From Himantopus leucocephalus (taxonomy: Eukaryota > Chordata > Aves > Charadriiformes > Recurvirostridae), in the NCBI GenBank assembly GCA_003993805.1, contig RSEF01000001.1, forward strand, positions 78,733,839 through 78,797,838: a DNA stretch of 64,000 bases. Direction: 5' to 3'. The position numbers and the translations under genes were made by a program. The notes below the pieces were generated by a model, which was given only the letters and a program-made list of their open reading frames with translations, was not told where the DNA came from and made no database searches. Position 1 is the first letter of the stretch. Each line of letters begins with the position of its first letter. This document shows, piece after piece, positions 50,094 to 62,100 of this stretch.

Positions 50094-50157
50094 ATGATTG
50101 GACTAGATGATCTTACAGGTCTTTTCCAATCTAGGACATTCTGTGATTCTGTGTGAT
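50094..50157 (+). mobile_element. CR1 3' end fragment (ATTCTGTG-type tail)
   Basis: GGACTAGATGATCTTACAGG and TCTTTTCCAATCTAGG, followed by ATTCTGTGATTCTGTGTGAT, match the CR1 3' terminus in plus orientation. Only about 60 bases are recognisable. It lies tail to tail with the next, minus-strand CR1, about 65 bases away. Confidence 0.85.
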
Positions 50158-50221
50158 TTGGAGATTATGGTTAGAAAAGTCTTATTTCCCAGTATGAATA
50201 ACATTTTGGGTGTAAGAGAAA

Positions 50222-50363
50222 AATCATAGAATCATAGAATTGTTGAGATTGGAAGGGGCCTTTTAAGATCATCAAATCTTAAAATCATTAACCTAACCTG
50301 ACAAAAAACACATCTAAAAACATATCCCCAAGCACCACGTCTACCCTTTTTTTAAACACCTCC
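50222..50363 (-). mobile_element. CR1 3' end region, left of an assembly gap
   Basis: Starts with ATCATAGAATCATAGAAT (antisense of the ATTCTATGAT tail), then the antisense of the CR1 3' segment: TTGTTGAGATTGGAAGGGGCC, CATTAACCTAACCTGAC, and CCCCAAGCACCACGTCTACC. The sequence runs into N at 50364. Sequence beyond the gap is CR1 in the same orientation. Confidence 0.92.
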
Positions 50364-50463
50364 NNNNNNNNNNNNNNNNNNNNNNNNNNNNNNNNNNNNN
50401 NNNNNNNNNNNNNNNNNNNNNNNNNNNNNNNNNNNNNNNNNNNNNNNNNNNNNNNNNNNNNNN
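50364..50463. other. Assembly gap of exactly 100 N
   Basis: All N, with the round placeholder length. Both flanks are minus-strand CR1 sequence, so the gap probably collapses the middle of one CR1 copy. The true size is unknown. Confidence 0.95.
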
Positions 50464-50505
50464 ACTAAGCGGGTCACCTTATCATAGAAGGAGATCAGGT
50501 TTGTA
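50464..50505 (-). mobile_element. CR1 internal fragment, right of the gap
   Basis: GCGGGTCACCTTATCATAGA and AGGAGATCAGGTTTGT match a familiar CR1 segment that lies further inside the element than the 3' terminus. Orientation agrees with the left flank. Similarity ends near 50505, where an A/T-rich low-complexity stretch begins. Confidence 0.75.
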
Positions 50506-51940
50506 AAAATATCTTTTTTTTAAAAAATATTTTTAAAAAAACTAAAAACAACTTTCTTCCTTTTATAATAGGAGAAATAATGTTTTCGCTTTTCTGAATG
50601 ATTTATTTGCACAAAAAAATTACCTTCTACAGAATCCAGCTTAGCTTTAGATTAAATATCCTAAACAGATCTCAGCATGACAACAAATGAAAATGAAATG
50701 GTGTGGGTAAAAAGGGGCAAATTAGTAAGTAGTCCAGTGGTTTTGAACCTTTTTTTTCTGAAGATTTTCTTTCTGAAAAGAAAAAAGTCATGAACAACTG
50801 ACATTCTGTGTTTCTGATGGTATTCATCAATATCCTCTGTGGTTCATGAGTTGTTATATCTTGAATAGCCAGTGATCCTTTTGGTTTGGACAAAAAACCT
50901 GTACATTTACCAGGAAAGCTAAGATACTCTCAGCAATTTTGATATTTCTTTCTCTGTCTTTTTCCTTTTCTGCCTTCACTCCCAACTCACTTTTCAGTGG
51001 ATCTTTTGTCTTATGAGACTGCTGTGGGATTACTTGGAAAGTTTAGAAAGAAAACAATTATTCAGTTATCTTTTCTTCTGAGTAATGTAGGGCTAGGAAT
51101 GATGGCCAAAGCATCATTTACGTACAGGACAGCTGACCAAAGTGTTGCAGGGTAGGGAAAAAAAATAAATCAAAACAAAACAAAAAATGTGACAAAGAAA
51201 AAAAAAGTCAGAGAATAAGAAAATATTATGAAAGCATATAGGTTACCTAAATAGTAAATATATCTTTGATGTATCACTTCACTTCAAACCAGTTGTATTC
51301 TTTCCTTTTCTTAACTGTTTTCTTTTTCTGTTTGGAAACTCTTCTTCTGTAAAAAGACATTGCTATTTTCTGAGTCCCTTTCAGCTGGAAAACACACTCC
51401 AACCTTCAAACCAGCCCGCTGCTAATTTATTCTGTGGAATCCATCTTACTTCAGGTGTTCTAATTCAGCAAGTATACTTTCACAACAAGTGAAAAGAAAA
51501 AACATTTTCATTCTCTCCAGCCTCCTAACTTCAGCTGGGGTTGTTCACAGAGTTAATTTAACAATAATTTAAGTGCATTTTGGGTCTTCAGAACAAATTC
51601 ACATCTGTTACAATCTCAGGAGCTGGAAATTGTAAAATTGTTTTCTTTTCCTATAAGCCCATGACTTCAGTAGCAAGTGTTTCTTCCTGTACCATACAAA
51701 TCTGCCCGGTTTGAGCAAACCTTAGTCACTCTGTCCCATATCTACAGCCTCTCCCCAAAGCTATAATGCTGATACTTCTCTTTCCAACGACATTTTTCCT
51801 CCTGAGGCAGTTCCTTCTTCATAAGAGTGGTCAGAGCACTAACATTAGCTTGGAATTTTTTGAAAAAGATGTCATGGTTTCCAGGATAATTACCCCAGAG
51901 TGTACCGTACTTCATATGTGACTTAGCATCTGATATGGAG
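50506..51940. other. Intergenic, no recognisable gene
   Basis: AT-rich; begins with T/A-rich low complexity (50513-50555) and has a (CAAAA)-like patch near 51170-51187. No gene, RNA or recognised element. Confidence 0.6.
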
Positions 51941-51949
51941 TGAAACTAC

Positions 51950-52420
51950 TCAGTTCCTCCACTCTCAGGCTGAGCCACGTGCAATACACCCTGGGTACCA
52001 GAGGGATCATTTCTGCAATCTAATTCAGAGCATTTGCTGGCCATATGAGAAGAGACACCTCCAAGGCTTCTGGAAATAGAAATCAGGTAGAATTGGATGT
52101 TGCCATCAGAAAACTCATTTGGTCCCTGTTCATATCTGGCACCTGCCAGGTACCACCTTTCCAGGAACCACTTGTGCATGTGTGGAGACCAGTATCACAC
52201 ATATATCCTGCCCACTATTTGGGGAAGTACCAGGGCTGCTGCTCACATACAGCTGGACTATCCTGTGGCCAGCCGGATCTCATGGGGAGGTAGGAGGAGG
52301 GCTAGCACATACGGTGTTTCCCCCACCTCTGCAGTAGCTTGAGCAGCCTAACCTGGAGGGATGGACATTGCTGATGCAGTGCATGGAACAGTTACTGCAC
52401 ATCAGCTATAAATGTGCCAC
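51950..52420. other. GC-elevated block, nothing recognised
   Basis: This block is richer in GC than its surroundings and lacks stop codons in several frames at once (three overlapping plus-strand frames at 52045-52342 and one on the minus strand at 51946-52179). That pattern is explained by composition. None of the translations shows a known domain. An old transposon or a regulatory element are both possible. Confidence 0.35.
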
Positions 52421-55400
52421 ACAGAGGGAACCACTGGCAAATGTTCAACCAGACCAGGGTACAACTGCCTTTAAAAAAAACCCATGGCATTTCAACAGCT
52501 GAAGAGCTGGGACATCAGCAACGTGAAGGATACGATACTTGTTTCCATCAGCATCTCAATCAGCTTGTCGAGCTGAATATTTCCGATTTTGCCTTCTTTC
52601 TCTCCTCCTTTTGTGACCCATATATCCTTTAGTTGTTTGTTAGGGGATCATCTTTTGGCCACATGGCTTCTTGTTTGTTTCCCTTGCCTGACCTCCAGAG
52701 GGATCTGTCAGATAGGGATTCTTATCTTCAGCCCATAATCTCTTTAAAATCTTTCCCAGCTCATGGTACTCTATTGAAAAAAATCTAATAGCTGTATTAG
52801 GTTAGTTGGCTTTATTATTTTTATATGGCTATTCATTAACTTCAGATGAGATTTTAAAAAACACCATGGGAAAAAAGAAAAAAACCCTCATACAAAATTA
52901 TACACATATTCTGTTCCACGCAAGTCAAGTTCTGCCTTATACCATATGTCTAGAATAATAAGTTTTAAGTACATATCAAAGATAAAGCCATGAATAGCTC
53001 TGTATTTCAGAATTTAATTGTAATTTTCTGTTATTGCAAACTACTCTATCACTTCTGTTCTAGATAAGGATCTTCAGAAAGACCTGAACATGTACCTACA
53101 GCCAGTTTAGGCTCAATTTTATTCAAGATCATAAATAATGAGGACTTTTAGCTTTATGATGACTTGGAAATTACATCAATATTTAAATATTGGAGGGGAA
53201 GTTGTCCCCTGTGAGTGGATACTGCAGTATATGCTCTATCTGTGAGATGTGAGTTACACTTCTGTTTTGCAAGCCAATGTTCTTTCTCAAGAATATTTAT
53301 GTCTAAATAAGTTAGGCTAAAGCTATAACAAGCTTTGCCAACTCACTCCCCTTGCAAAGGGGGAAAAATCCACTCCTGGAAGGCAATAATTTTGGTGCTT
53401 TAACATGTCTGGACATAACCGTACAGAACAGTGAATAGCTCAACTTTGTTGCTGCATTAGGCTTGCAAAGATAAGCCAAGAACAACAATAAAAATCAAAT
53501 GTAGAGCTGTTCGTTGTTGCTGCTATTGTGATTGTACAGTTCAATAAGTCAGAAATATTCCATAGCTTATAAATAGAGTTTCATCCTAGTTCCACCACTA
53601 ATAAATAAATAGCTGTTAGTTTGATCAGCAAACCCAATTGTGGGCAAAATACCATAATACAGAAACGCTTGCCAAATGCTATTTGGACACTGACCATAGT
53701 TCATGCTATTGTTCTGACACTTCTTATTCAATGAGAACTGACACACAGTTATTAAAAACAATCAAATATTTGCCAAGCAGCAAACAGAATACACAAAGGC
53801 AGCATTCCTCTTTGGCACTGTGCAGGACAGTCAAACACAGTACTAAAGAACTTTACGCCTCTCTCAGACTGTACTGAAATATGTGTATACTTTGTTGTGT
53901 GCCCTTTTTTAGAACACTTTCACAGGGCATGGGCTTGTGTCAATGGATGAGGGTACTAGAGAACGTTTGATTGCTACTGAGCGTCTTTTGAAGACGGGTT
54001 TCCAAATGAAATTTCCAAGAACTCCAGACACTCTTGTAGGTAAATAAAGCTAATAAATTAGCTTATTTTTGCATTGTACTGACTATGAATGTGAAAAGAT
54101 GACAGAAGCAACACGCTGCAATGTCATGATAATGATACACGTGCATATGGAAAGATACAGTAAGTTCAGCCTTATTGGTCTCATCACCTTTCATTCGTTT
54201 AACAACTGGTGATGAAAATGAGAAAAAAGGATTGGAGTAGCTTGTTCCACTAAGGCAATTCTCTACCGCATCAAACCATATTCATGAAAGTTTAAGAACC
54301 CTTACAACTCTTTAATAAATGAGCCAATGATGTATATAATGGTATAGTAATAAAAATGCTAATTATTTAATATTGGGAAATAACAGATCTGCTTGCAGTA
54401 GCCCCATGTTAATTAGGAGCTTTACTTTTTTTCCCAATGCAGTTTTATTTTCATGAATAATACTATGCTGCTTCAACAGAGAAGGCTTCCTTTTTTGGAT
54501 TTCACAACTCTCTAGGGCACACTAGAGAGTGAATCAGTTATGCCTGACATGCAAACATTAAGCAAACGGGAGACTCATTGAAGTTATTTTGGTACCTTCT
54601 CTTTGATTTATGTGGGGTAATTTCAGAAAAATATCCTATAGGAAGAGTGCAAAACTTTTCTGCACATTATGTGCAGAAATTAGACTTACTTAGGGAAAAC
54701 ATATATGTCGTGCTCAGTATTACTGTGGGGTATTAATTTGGCTTGGGAAACTATGTAAAAGATTTTATGGCTAAAAATGTCTGAAGAAAAGGAAGGAATA
54801 TCATTATAGCAGTTGGTATATATTCTCTAAGGTCTTGATTACACATTAGTAAAGCTTTATAATACCTCTGTTATGTAGATATTTTTGCCAACATCTATAT
54901 ACCTTGTGGGTAAAGGGAAGATTAAAAAAACTTACCTGAATTACACTACTAGTGTTGAAGATGTCTTTATTTCCCTGCCAGTAATCGAAGCAATGGGGTC
55001 TTTCATAGTGTAAACACAGCCTCTAAATCCCTGCACACTTCTGGGAAACTTTCTTCTAAGTTGTAGGAAATACTGAAAATTATCACCTCTACAATAATAT
55101 CCTGGATTGCGCACTAACATTTTTCTGATTAGTCCCTCAAAAACATAAAGCCAAAATCCACCCATATTTCATTTTGGCACTGAATGCAGTATACATTTTT
55201 TAATTTTACATTCTGTCTTCACTTTTTTTTCTCTGAGATGGTGAATATCAGTTGCAAACTGTTTTGCTCTGCTGATATCTGTTTGACTTGGAAAGGGGAG
55301 AGACAGAGAGAGGGGAGATGTTGGTTGAAACAGGAGAACATTTAAGAATGTAATGAAGATCTTTAAACAGAGCTATGGCATACATGTGTAATAAGTGTAA

Positions 55401-55678
55401 TGGTAGACCAAATTTGCTTGTTTCACTGTAATCTTGCTGACCTTGAAAGACAAACTACATGATCTTTTCTATTGTGTAGATTCTGTCCCATTGTGTGATT
55501 GGAATAAAAGCAGCCTTTAAAAATGTAATGTCATGGTGCTATCCTCAAATGACAAATTGTAGTGTCAATTATAATTTACTCATAGAGAGAAAAGATAATA
55601 TAATTTCAAAAGAATATTACAGGGAAATCTTCCATAACAATCAAGGAAAATATATGTATTATGAGTGACTGCTGGTGG
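52421..55678. other. Intergenic, no recognisable gene
   Basis: AT-rich DNA. At about 55445-55495 a weak resemblance to a CR1 plus-strand 3' end (CTACATGATCTTTTC ... ATTCTGTCCCATTGTGTGAT) is seen but is too diverged to call. No gene or RNA gene recognised. Confidence 0.55.
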
Positions 55679-55714
55679 TATTATTATTATTAAAGTTATT
55701 ATGCTTATTATTAA
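55679..55714 (+). repeat. (ATT)n-type microsatellite, imperfect
   Basis: TATTATTATTATTA followed by interrupted ATTATT units (to about 55714). Confidence 0.7.
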
Positions 55715-55852
55715 GATTGCCAGACACTCTCTGTTATAATTCATGTTTTTTTAATCTGGCAAACTTTTACTGAAAGAGCTAAAATTTGCCATACTAGATA
55801 TCTGCTTTGGTCCAAATGTTAAGTACAGCCTGAGCCACATGATCCAACTGTA

Positions 55853-56290
55853 TCAGTGAATAAGGATAATGAAAAACATTTTTTTTACGTTACCCTCATT
55901 GGGAAAATGAAATGTATTTGTGTAACTGTCAGTGAAGGGTAGCTCTGCCATGAGGGAAGATTCACTGGAGGAGGAGACTGAAAAGTGATGCAGGGAAAGG
56001 GAGCTGCAGTGAGTTATCATGACCTGATGTAGCACGGCATCCCGGAGAACATTTAACAGGGACAAGACAAAAGACATAGGGCAGAGTATAAGGAAGGAAA
56101 CTCCCCAGCAAGCCATAAGAGAGAGTCTATGTGGCTGGGAGCAGCGTGGTATGGAGGGCGTGGGAACAAGGGAGAAATAAGCTGGACAAGAAGCTGGGGG
56201 CAATGGACTGGAGGCTGGCCAGGCAAGGAGCCCAGAGGAAGAGCTGGGAAAGAACTGGGCCCAGTTAGGGTTGTTTCCGAGTCTTCTCAT
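55853..56290. other. Purine-rich GC-elevated block with a 145-codon minus-strand open frame
   Basis: The plus strand is rich in A and G (GGAGGAGGAGACTG, GAGGAAGAGCTGG), so the minus strand is C/T-rich and lacks stops over 145 codons. The translated peptide is Ser/Pro/Leu-rich with no domain I recognise. I regard it as a composition effect, though an unrecognised gene cannot be excluded. Confidence 0.3.
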
Positions 56291-56422
56291 TTTTCTGCCA
56301 TCAGTAGATAAAATCCAAAGACAAAGTGACCCATCCTTCTACAGAGCAGCTCTGTGGAAAGTGCTGGAGTGCGTTACCCCTTTTTGAATGCGATGCCAGT
56401 ATTCCATTCAGTGGAATTCCCT

Positions 56423-56448
56423 NTTAAAAAAAAAAGGGGGGGGGGGGG
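56423..56448 (+). repeat. A10-G13 homopolymer pair next to a single N
   Basis: N at 56423, then TT, ten A (56426-56435) and thirteen G (56436-56448). As with the poly-C tract, the single N beside homopolymers points to an unresolved assembly spot. Confidence 0.8.
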
Positions 56449-57254
56449 CAAATTTCATAGAGTTTCTTTCCCTTCCTTCACACTCGCTTAGGTAGTGTGT
56501 CCTTCATTCATGTGTTATGGCCCTTTGTATTCTTGTTCTTTTATTCAGCATTCATGCATACCATGGCATCCGCAGCTCTAAAACTGTGCTTCTTGTCAGT
56601 AAAAGCAAACTAATTTCCCCCCTTGACCCAAAGAAGTCCAATAAGCTCCGTGTATGAATAGAAGCAGAAATAAAGAAATTAAAAAATTAAGGTGATAGGA
56701 AGCACGTTGCCTAATATGAGAGGCAGAGAGGTTGGAGTCAGTGAGGGTCAGATGGGGACTCAGAGTGGCTCAGAAGAGCAGAGAAATCACAAAGAAGTTG
56801 AAAGGCCAGAGTATCAAAGGAAAAGCAAGGCAAAAAATTCACCTCAGTTATGTGCATGAGTCACCAGAAATGGCATTTGACAGTCCATGCTCAGCATTGC
56901 CAGAAGGTATATTAGTATAAAAATGACATTATTGTGCTACTTTCTAAATCTGGTAACATGAAAATATAAACACCTCCTCATGTCCCATTAAAATCAATGG
57001 CATTAAAGAAAGATTAATTACATGAAGAGATTTACTAAGGTGTCTTGGTGGCTAGCTTGAACTAAATAGGTGTTTTACTGTGCAAGACAACTTTGACTGT
57101 CTTATCCTACATGCTCTGCTTCCAAAGCTGGGAGAATCAAGGACAATCTGCAGCCTTTGCAATGGATATTTTAATTGTGTTTTCACATTTTTGAGCCCAA
57201 ACGCCAATCATGCAAACATTTGTGGCATTTCAACTGACTAGATATTTTAAAATG

Positions 57255-57293
57255 AAATGATTTACACAATGGGAATGTAAATGATTTACACAA
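57255..57293 (+). repeat. Direct repeat of AAATGATTTACACAA, 24-bp period
   Basis: The 15-mer AAATGATTTACACAA occurs exactly at 57255-57269 and 57279-57293, separated by nine bases. Confidence 0.8.
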
Positions 57294-57936
57294 AAGGCTT
57301 TGAACAGTTCCTTTAGAAACATTATAGCCTATTGTACAGAAGTGTACCTTTTTCAAAGTGAGATTTTAATACAATGGCTTTCAGCAGCTGCTCTCAAGCC
57401 TCTGTGGTGCATTGTATGAACTCTGCCTGCAGTACTTCATGCCTCATTTCCTCTAACTTGACATTGCGTATATTTGTTGAATAATCAGTGAAAACGTATC
57501 AGCATTAAAAATGTTTACTGTTCTATTCTAACGGGAATAGCAATAAAAGGGTAAGGGCAAAAATATGTCATTTTACACAAAAAGCAGCACAACTGCACCC
57601 TTCAGAGAGGCCTCACAAGGAACTATGAAAATCACGCTGTTGAGAAACTATTTGGCTTCTTTCAGATTTTCTTACTGCTTTTTTCTTTTTTTCATGTGGT
57701 GGATGCTTGCATGAAAACAAGAGGTCAAGTTCTGCTCTCAAATCAGCATAAATTTGAAATTCAACAGAGTTACCGTAAACAAATAGCAGTGTAAGCAAGA
57801 GAAATCCCACACTGGCTTTCTGAGTATGTTTTATGGCCAATGACCTAGATGTTGGAATGAATTTTTACCCAGACTGCATTGCACTCAGACCTCTGGAATT
57901 ATTCTGCTTCAGCCTGATTATTAAAGGAAAATCTCT

Positions 57937-57983
57937 CAGTTTTTTTCTTTTCCTTTCTTTCTTTCTTCCCCCCCCCCACCCCG
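57937..57983 (+). repeat. Polypyrimidine tract (CTTT/TTC units and C run)
   Basis: TTTTTTTCTTTTCC, then CTTT units, then a C9 run and ACCCC. Low complexity, pure pyrimidine for most of its length. Confidence 0.75.
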
Positions 57984-58928
57984 ACTTAGGATGTAGAGGA
58001 CGTCTCATTGCTTAATTGATGAACAGCGAATGTTGTGGCTGGAAGTGTAGAAAATGTGTGCTGGTGCCTTTTTTGCCCATACATTCTGTCTGACAGCGGA
58101 CGAGTCGGCTAATATATTTGTGCCTTAGTTTTCTCACCTCAGTAGAAGCACAGACCAGGTTTAACAAAAGTTTTGAGGACCGCTTAGGGATATGTGAATA
58201 GCACTTTGTTCGGAAGGGGCTACTGAACTGCAGAGTATCATTATTGGAGCAACAGCAGAATAGGTTCAGTCATTTTTTATCCAAACATCAGAGTAAACAA
58301 TACAAGTCAGAACAATGCACTGTTTCAGAATGTGGTTTTAAAGAATGTATTATGAGATGATGATGTTGTTGCTATGGTTACAGATCCATCTAAAGAAGTG
58401 AATGCGCTAAATACTATTATGAAAATTAAGTAAATATTAAGCAACAGTTTAAAAAACAGATGTGTAGGAGTCAATGTTTTTATTTTTGTCATTTTAATTA
58501 CCCTTAATATTTGGGAAAGCAGCAGGCTGACAGAGCTATCCAGAAAAGGGTATGATGCCTGGTTAGTGCTTGGAAGGCAGATCTCTAGGGAGCATCCAGA
58601 TGTGGATAGTCACTTTGTGAAGATCCAATGCTCTTCACCGCTTCTCTCTGTTTTCTCCTGAACTTATTTACTATGCAATGGAAAATCGTGCTCTAGGAAG
58701 AAATGTGAACACAATGTCCTTTGATAAGAATCCTTGTATTAAACCCAGGATCTTACATGGCAGGTGACAAAAAGCTTACTCTTTACAACTTATAGATGAG
58801 GATAGGAAGCTCTGCAAGCTTGTATAGTCATGGAAATTGTGATATGGGTGGTATTTAAGTATCTGACCGTGGTAGCACTTATAGGCCTTAGTCAGTATAG
58901 CAAGACCACATGATATCCTAAGGGGCTC

Positions 58929-59198
58929 CTATGCTTTTAAGTAGGTGAGGTCCCCAGCCTCGGTTGCCGGTTGTTCATAGTACAGGTACGCCAGGGCCTT
59001 TCCAGGCTCCTTTCTGAATGAGTAAACTCGTTTCCTCCAGGAAGAAACCAAGGCACAGCTGGCACAGTAGTGTGCTTCAGGGTTCACTCCAGGCAGAAAA
59101 CACGAAATAGATGGTGCCAAAATGGGCTCCTTCAGCCTGGGACAGACTTCTGACACGACGCCAGCAGGCCCTGTGCCTGCAAAGACAAGCTCATACCC
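58929..59198 (-). other. Coding-like open frame on the minus strand, possible 3' exon, product unknown
   Basis: The minus strand is open for 89 codons between a TGA at 59201-59199 and a TAG at 58931-58929. A possible splice acceptor (CTTGTCTTTGCAG) ends at 59177, giving a possible terminal exon from 59176. The peptide is of balanced composition (SEVCPRLKEPILAPS, HYCASCALVSSW, KALAYLYYEQPATEAGDL) and the DNA is richer in GC and CpG than its flanks. No family is recognised and there is no AATAAA close downstream. Open frames of this length also occur by chance elsewhere in the window, so this is only a candidate. Confidence 0.15.
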
Positions 59199-62100
59199 TC
59201 AGGACAGGCTGCAGGGCAAGCAACGCCTGCTTTTGGCATCGTGCTCTGGAGGCACTGCTCTGCTAGGCTGCAGTACAGATTTCACATTTTTTTCAGATTA
59301 TCTCACTTTATTATCACTTTGAAAACACAGAATATTCCAGTTATGTCTCAGGGCCGCAGAGCCAGGAATCGCTTCCTGAGGCAGACGAGTTTAGCAATGT
59401 AGATGTAGACAGACATACTTTGCACTTGTCTTGAACACCATCGTGAATGTATTCCCTTCTATCTGAATACCAAAATTTCAGGAAAAGGTGGAGCTATTGA
59501 TTATTAAATAACCTGGAATGTATAGTATGAGTGTTCACTTTCTGTAATCGTAAAAGGGACATGCGATTTATAATGCATGCATTCAAATACATGACAGGTG
59601 GTTGTCAGAAACTTACACGTTCTCTAAGAGTTTGTACCTAAAAGACTTGAGCTTTGGGAGAGACTCAGCATATGTTAGTTAAAGAAAAGCTGTTTTTAAA
59701 AATGTACTGCCACTATATCTAAATATAATCCTAAAAAGAGAGAGAAAAAAATATCAAAAACCAGAACTGTAATTATGCTTACCAGCCTACTTCCTTTATC
59801 AAAGCACATTATAAAATGAGCAGAGAATTTAACTCGGGGAACCTGTACCACTTTCAATTATCAGCCCTATAAATTACACAGCCAGTGAAATGCAACGAGA
59901 TCAAAGACTCCAAACCATTTTATTTTCTTACACATGAGTGAGTGGCTACTGGGCACATCGATTACTCACCAGTGCTGAACAAGTAGGACAATATTGAACT
60001 CTGTGCATGTGGCACCACTGACAATGGCAGAGAAATGAACCAGTGGATACTCCAAAGGTCTGTTCAGCAACAGAAGGCTGGTGTACAGATAAGCAAATGT
60101 CTCATAAGTGTGCTAATGAGTTTGACTTCTAACCCCATAAACTAAAAACACTGGGGCTAATTTATTGTTCTTTATCTCTTTAAAAGAGGTATTATCTCTA
60201 TAAATTGAAATGCAGTCTTTCAAGTGTGTTAGGAACAATTTCTAACTTCTAATCTAGTGAAGGTATCCTCCAAAATTTGGATTATACCAGTATTGCGTGC
60301 TCTGTGTTATTTCAGTATATATTTCTTACAGACTGTTCAACTTCATGCTTTCATCACCTATCTGAACAGAGAGGGTAGATGATTTGACAATATTTATGAA
60401 ATGATTTTCATATTTAGGAGAAATGATAGAAAATACTGCCTTTAGTTATGAGGCTGATCCAAGCTTATTAGTCTTCCTGTTTTCTTCCAATAGCTTCTAC
60501 TCTGGACTTAATTATACAGTTCTGCTTTCTAAAGTTGTTTTTTTCACATAGTCTCCTAAATAACTTCTATATATACAGTGGGAAAGGAGGCAGGGAAAAG
60601 GGAAAGAGAAAAAAAGGCCATGCAAGGGCCTTTTCTATACTATCCCTCTGAAGTGTTCTGACACATATTTCACATGCTAAATAATTTGTAAATATTTCCA
60701 GCAACGGTGGCTGTACTTCTTCCTATGCAGGAAAGGAGATGGGCATTGTAGGGCTCTGCACCAGCCAGCTCCACTGAGTCAGCTGTCAGGGTTTCAGCTG
60801 GTACCAACTCAGCAGACAAATCCTTCTCCTCCTCCCGGTAATAAGGACAGTAATTGAGAAATCACAACTCCATCCCCAGGCTTGTCACAACAACTGTACA
60901 TCATTCCTAATTTATGGTGTACTATAAACTGACAAGCTAGCCTTGTGTTTTTACCTCAAACTTAAACCTTGTTTCTTTTTACGTATTTGCTTTTACACAT
61001 AAAGATGGAGGTTTTGCTAGTCACACAGCCAGTCTGTGTGAAAATCTGTGTGTGCCAAGCTAAGTTTTTTACTAAGGAGAATTTTAAAGCAAAGAGTAGA
61101 CAAGAAGAGGCAGTTCAATTTAATTAATGTCAGAGTTTGTACAATCCACTGAATGTGTAAAGCACTATATAATTGCTAGGTATTACTACTAGTCTTCAGT
61201 GAGTAATTCATGTTGAATTATCTGTTTGCCAAATGTCATCTCTCTGTTTGTGAACTGTCATTGAAAGACCATGATTTTTTTTTCCTGGATTCGTTCAAAA
61301 CTCCTCTCTGAATAGCTTCTGTCAGTAGTGCTTAGCCTGCTGCTTATTCATGAGCAATTCGTTGTAAGTGTCTCATAGTTGCAATTTGAACTGTTTTGAC
61401 TGCCCAGTTAGGTATTTGATATACTTCCTTTTAGACATTTGATGACTGTAACTTTGAACTCTGTAGTGTAGATACTCATCCAAGCCAGTATTAAATTTGC
61501 TTTCCATGAGTACTGCCTAATATCTGCCTTAATGTGAAATGTAGCCCTGTTTTAACATTCATATTATGGTAGCAACTAGAAGTAAATCAATTTGAGAACA
61601 CATTATTTTGAGAATGATACAAATATTGAGTAAATGATAGTCCCAGTTCCAAATTATTTACTGTATGGAAGAAAGGACTGATCTGTCTAACATTCTTGAC
61701 TGTAGGAGAATAAATAGAGTCCCAGAAAGGTGATCTGAAATTGGAAATGAAAGTGAAATGTTTTTACAAGAAATCATCCAGACCTATTTATCAAATAGCT
61801 ACAGATGATAGCTATATTTCAGCAAAATATCTGTACATATAAAACACATCCTAACACATTATGCTAACTGGGCAAAAACACATGGAAATATATTTAACAT
61901 TTTCTGAATGGAGGGGAAATTAAGATGTAAATCTGGAATGCCGAAGGGATGTGCACTAATTTCTAGAGCATTTGCCTAATCATATCTCAGTGCTGCTCCA
62001 TGCTGAGGGTGCACCCAAGGTTGTATCAACTATTATTGTCTGCAAAGCAAAAGTAGTTGAAAACTCTGAACAAGTCTAATTTTAAAAATTATTTAATCTC

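Larger units (their letters stand above)
56449..58928. other. Intergenic, no recognisable gene
   Basis: AT-rich DNA with a repeated 15-mer at 57255-57293 and a pyrimidine tract at about 57937-57983. No coding frame above about 75 codons and no RNA gene or element recognised. Confidence 0.6.

Noticed and set aside
50223..50240. Direct repeats read as a CRISPR-like array
   Set aside because: The repeated octamers are the CR1 terminal repeat; there are no spacers, and the genome is vertebrate.
55445..55495. Possible very old CR1 tail in plus orientation
   Set aside because: Only scattered matches to the conserved 3' end; alignment by eye is not convincing.
55853..56290. 145-codon minus-strand frame as a gene
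   Set aside because: Purine skew removes stop codons; the Ser/Pro/Leu-rich product has no domain. Kept only as a described block.
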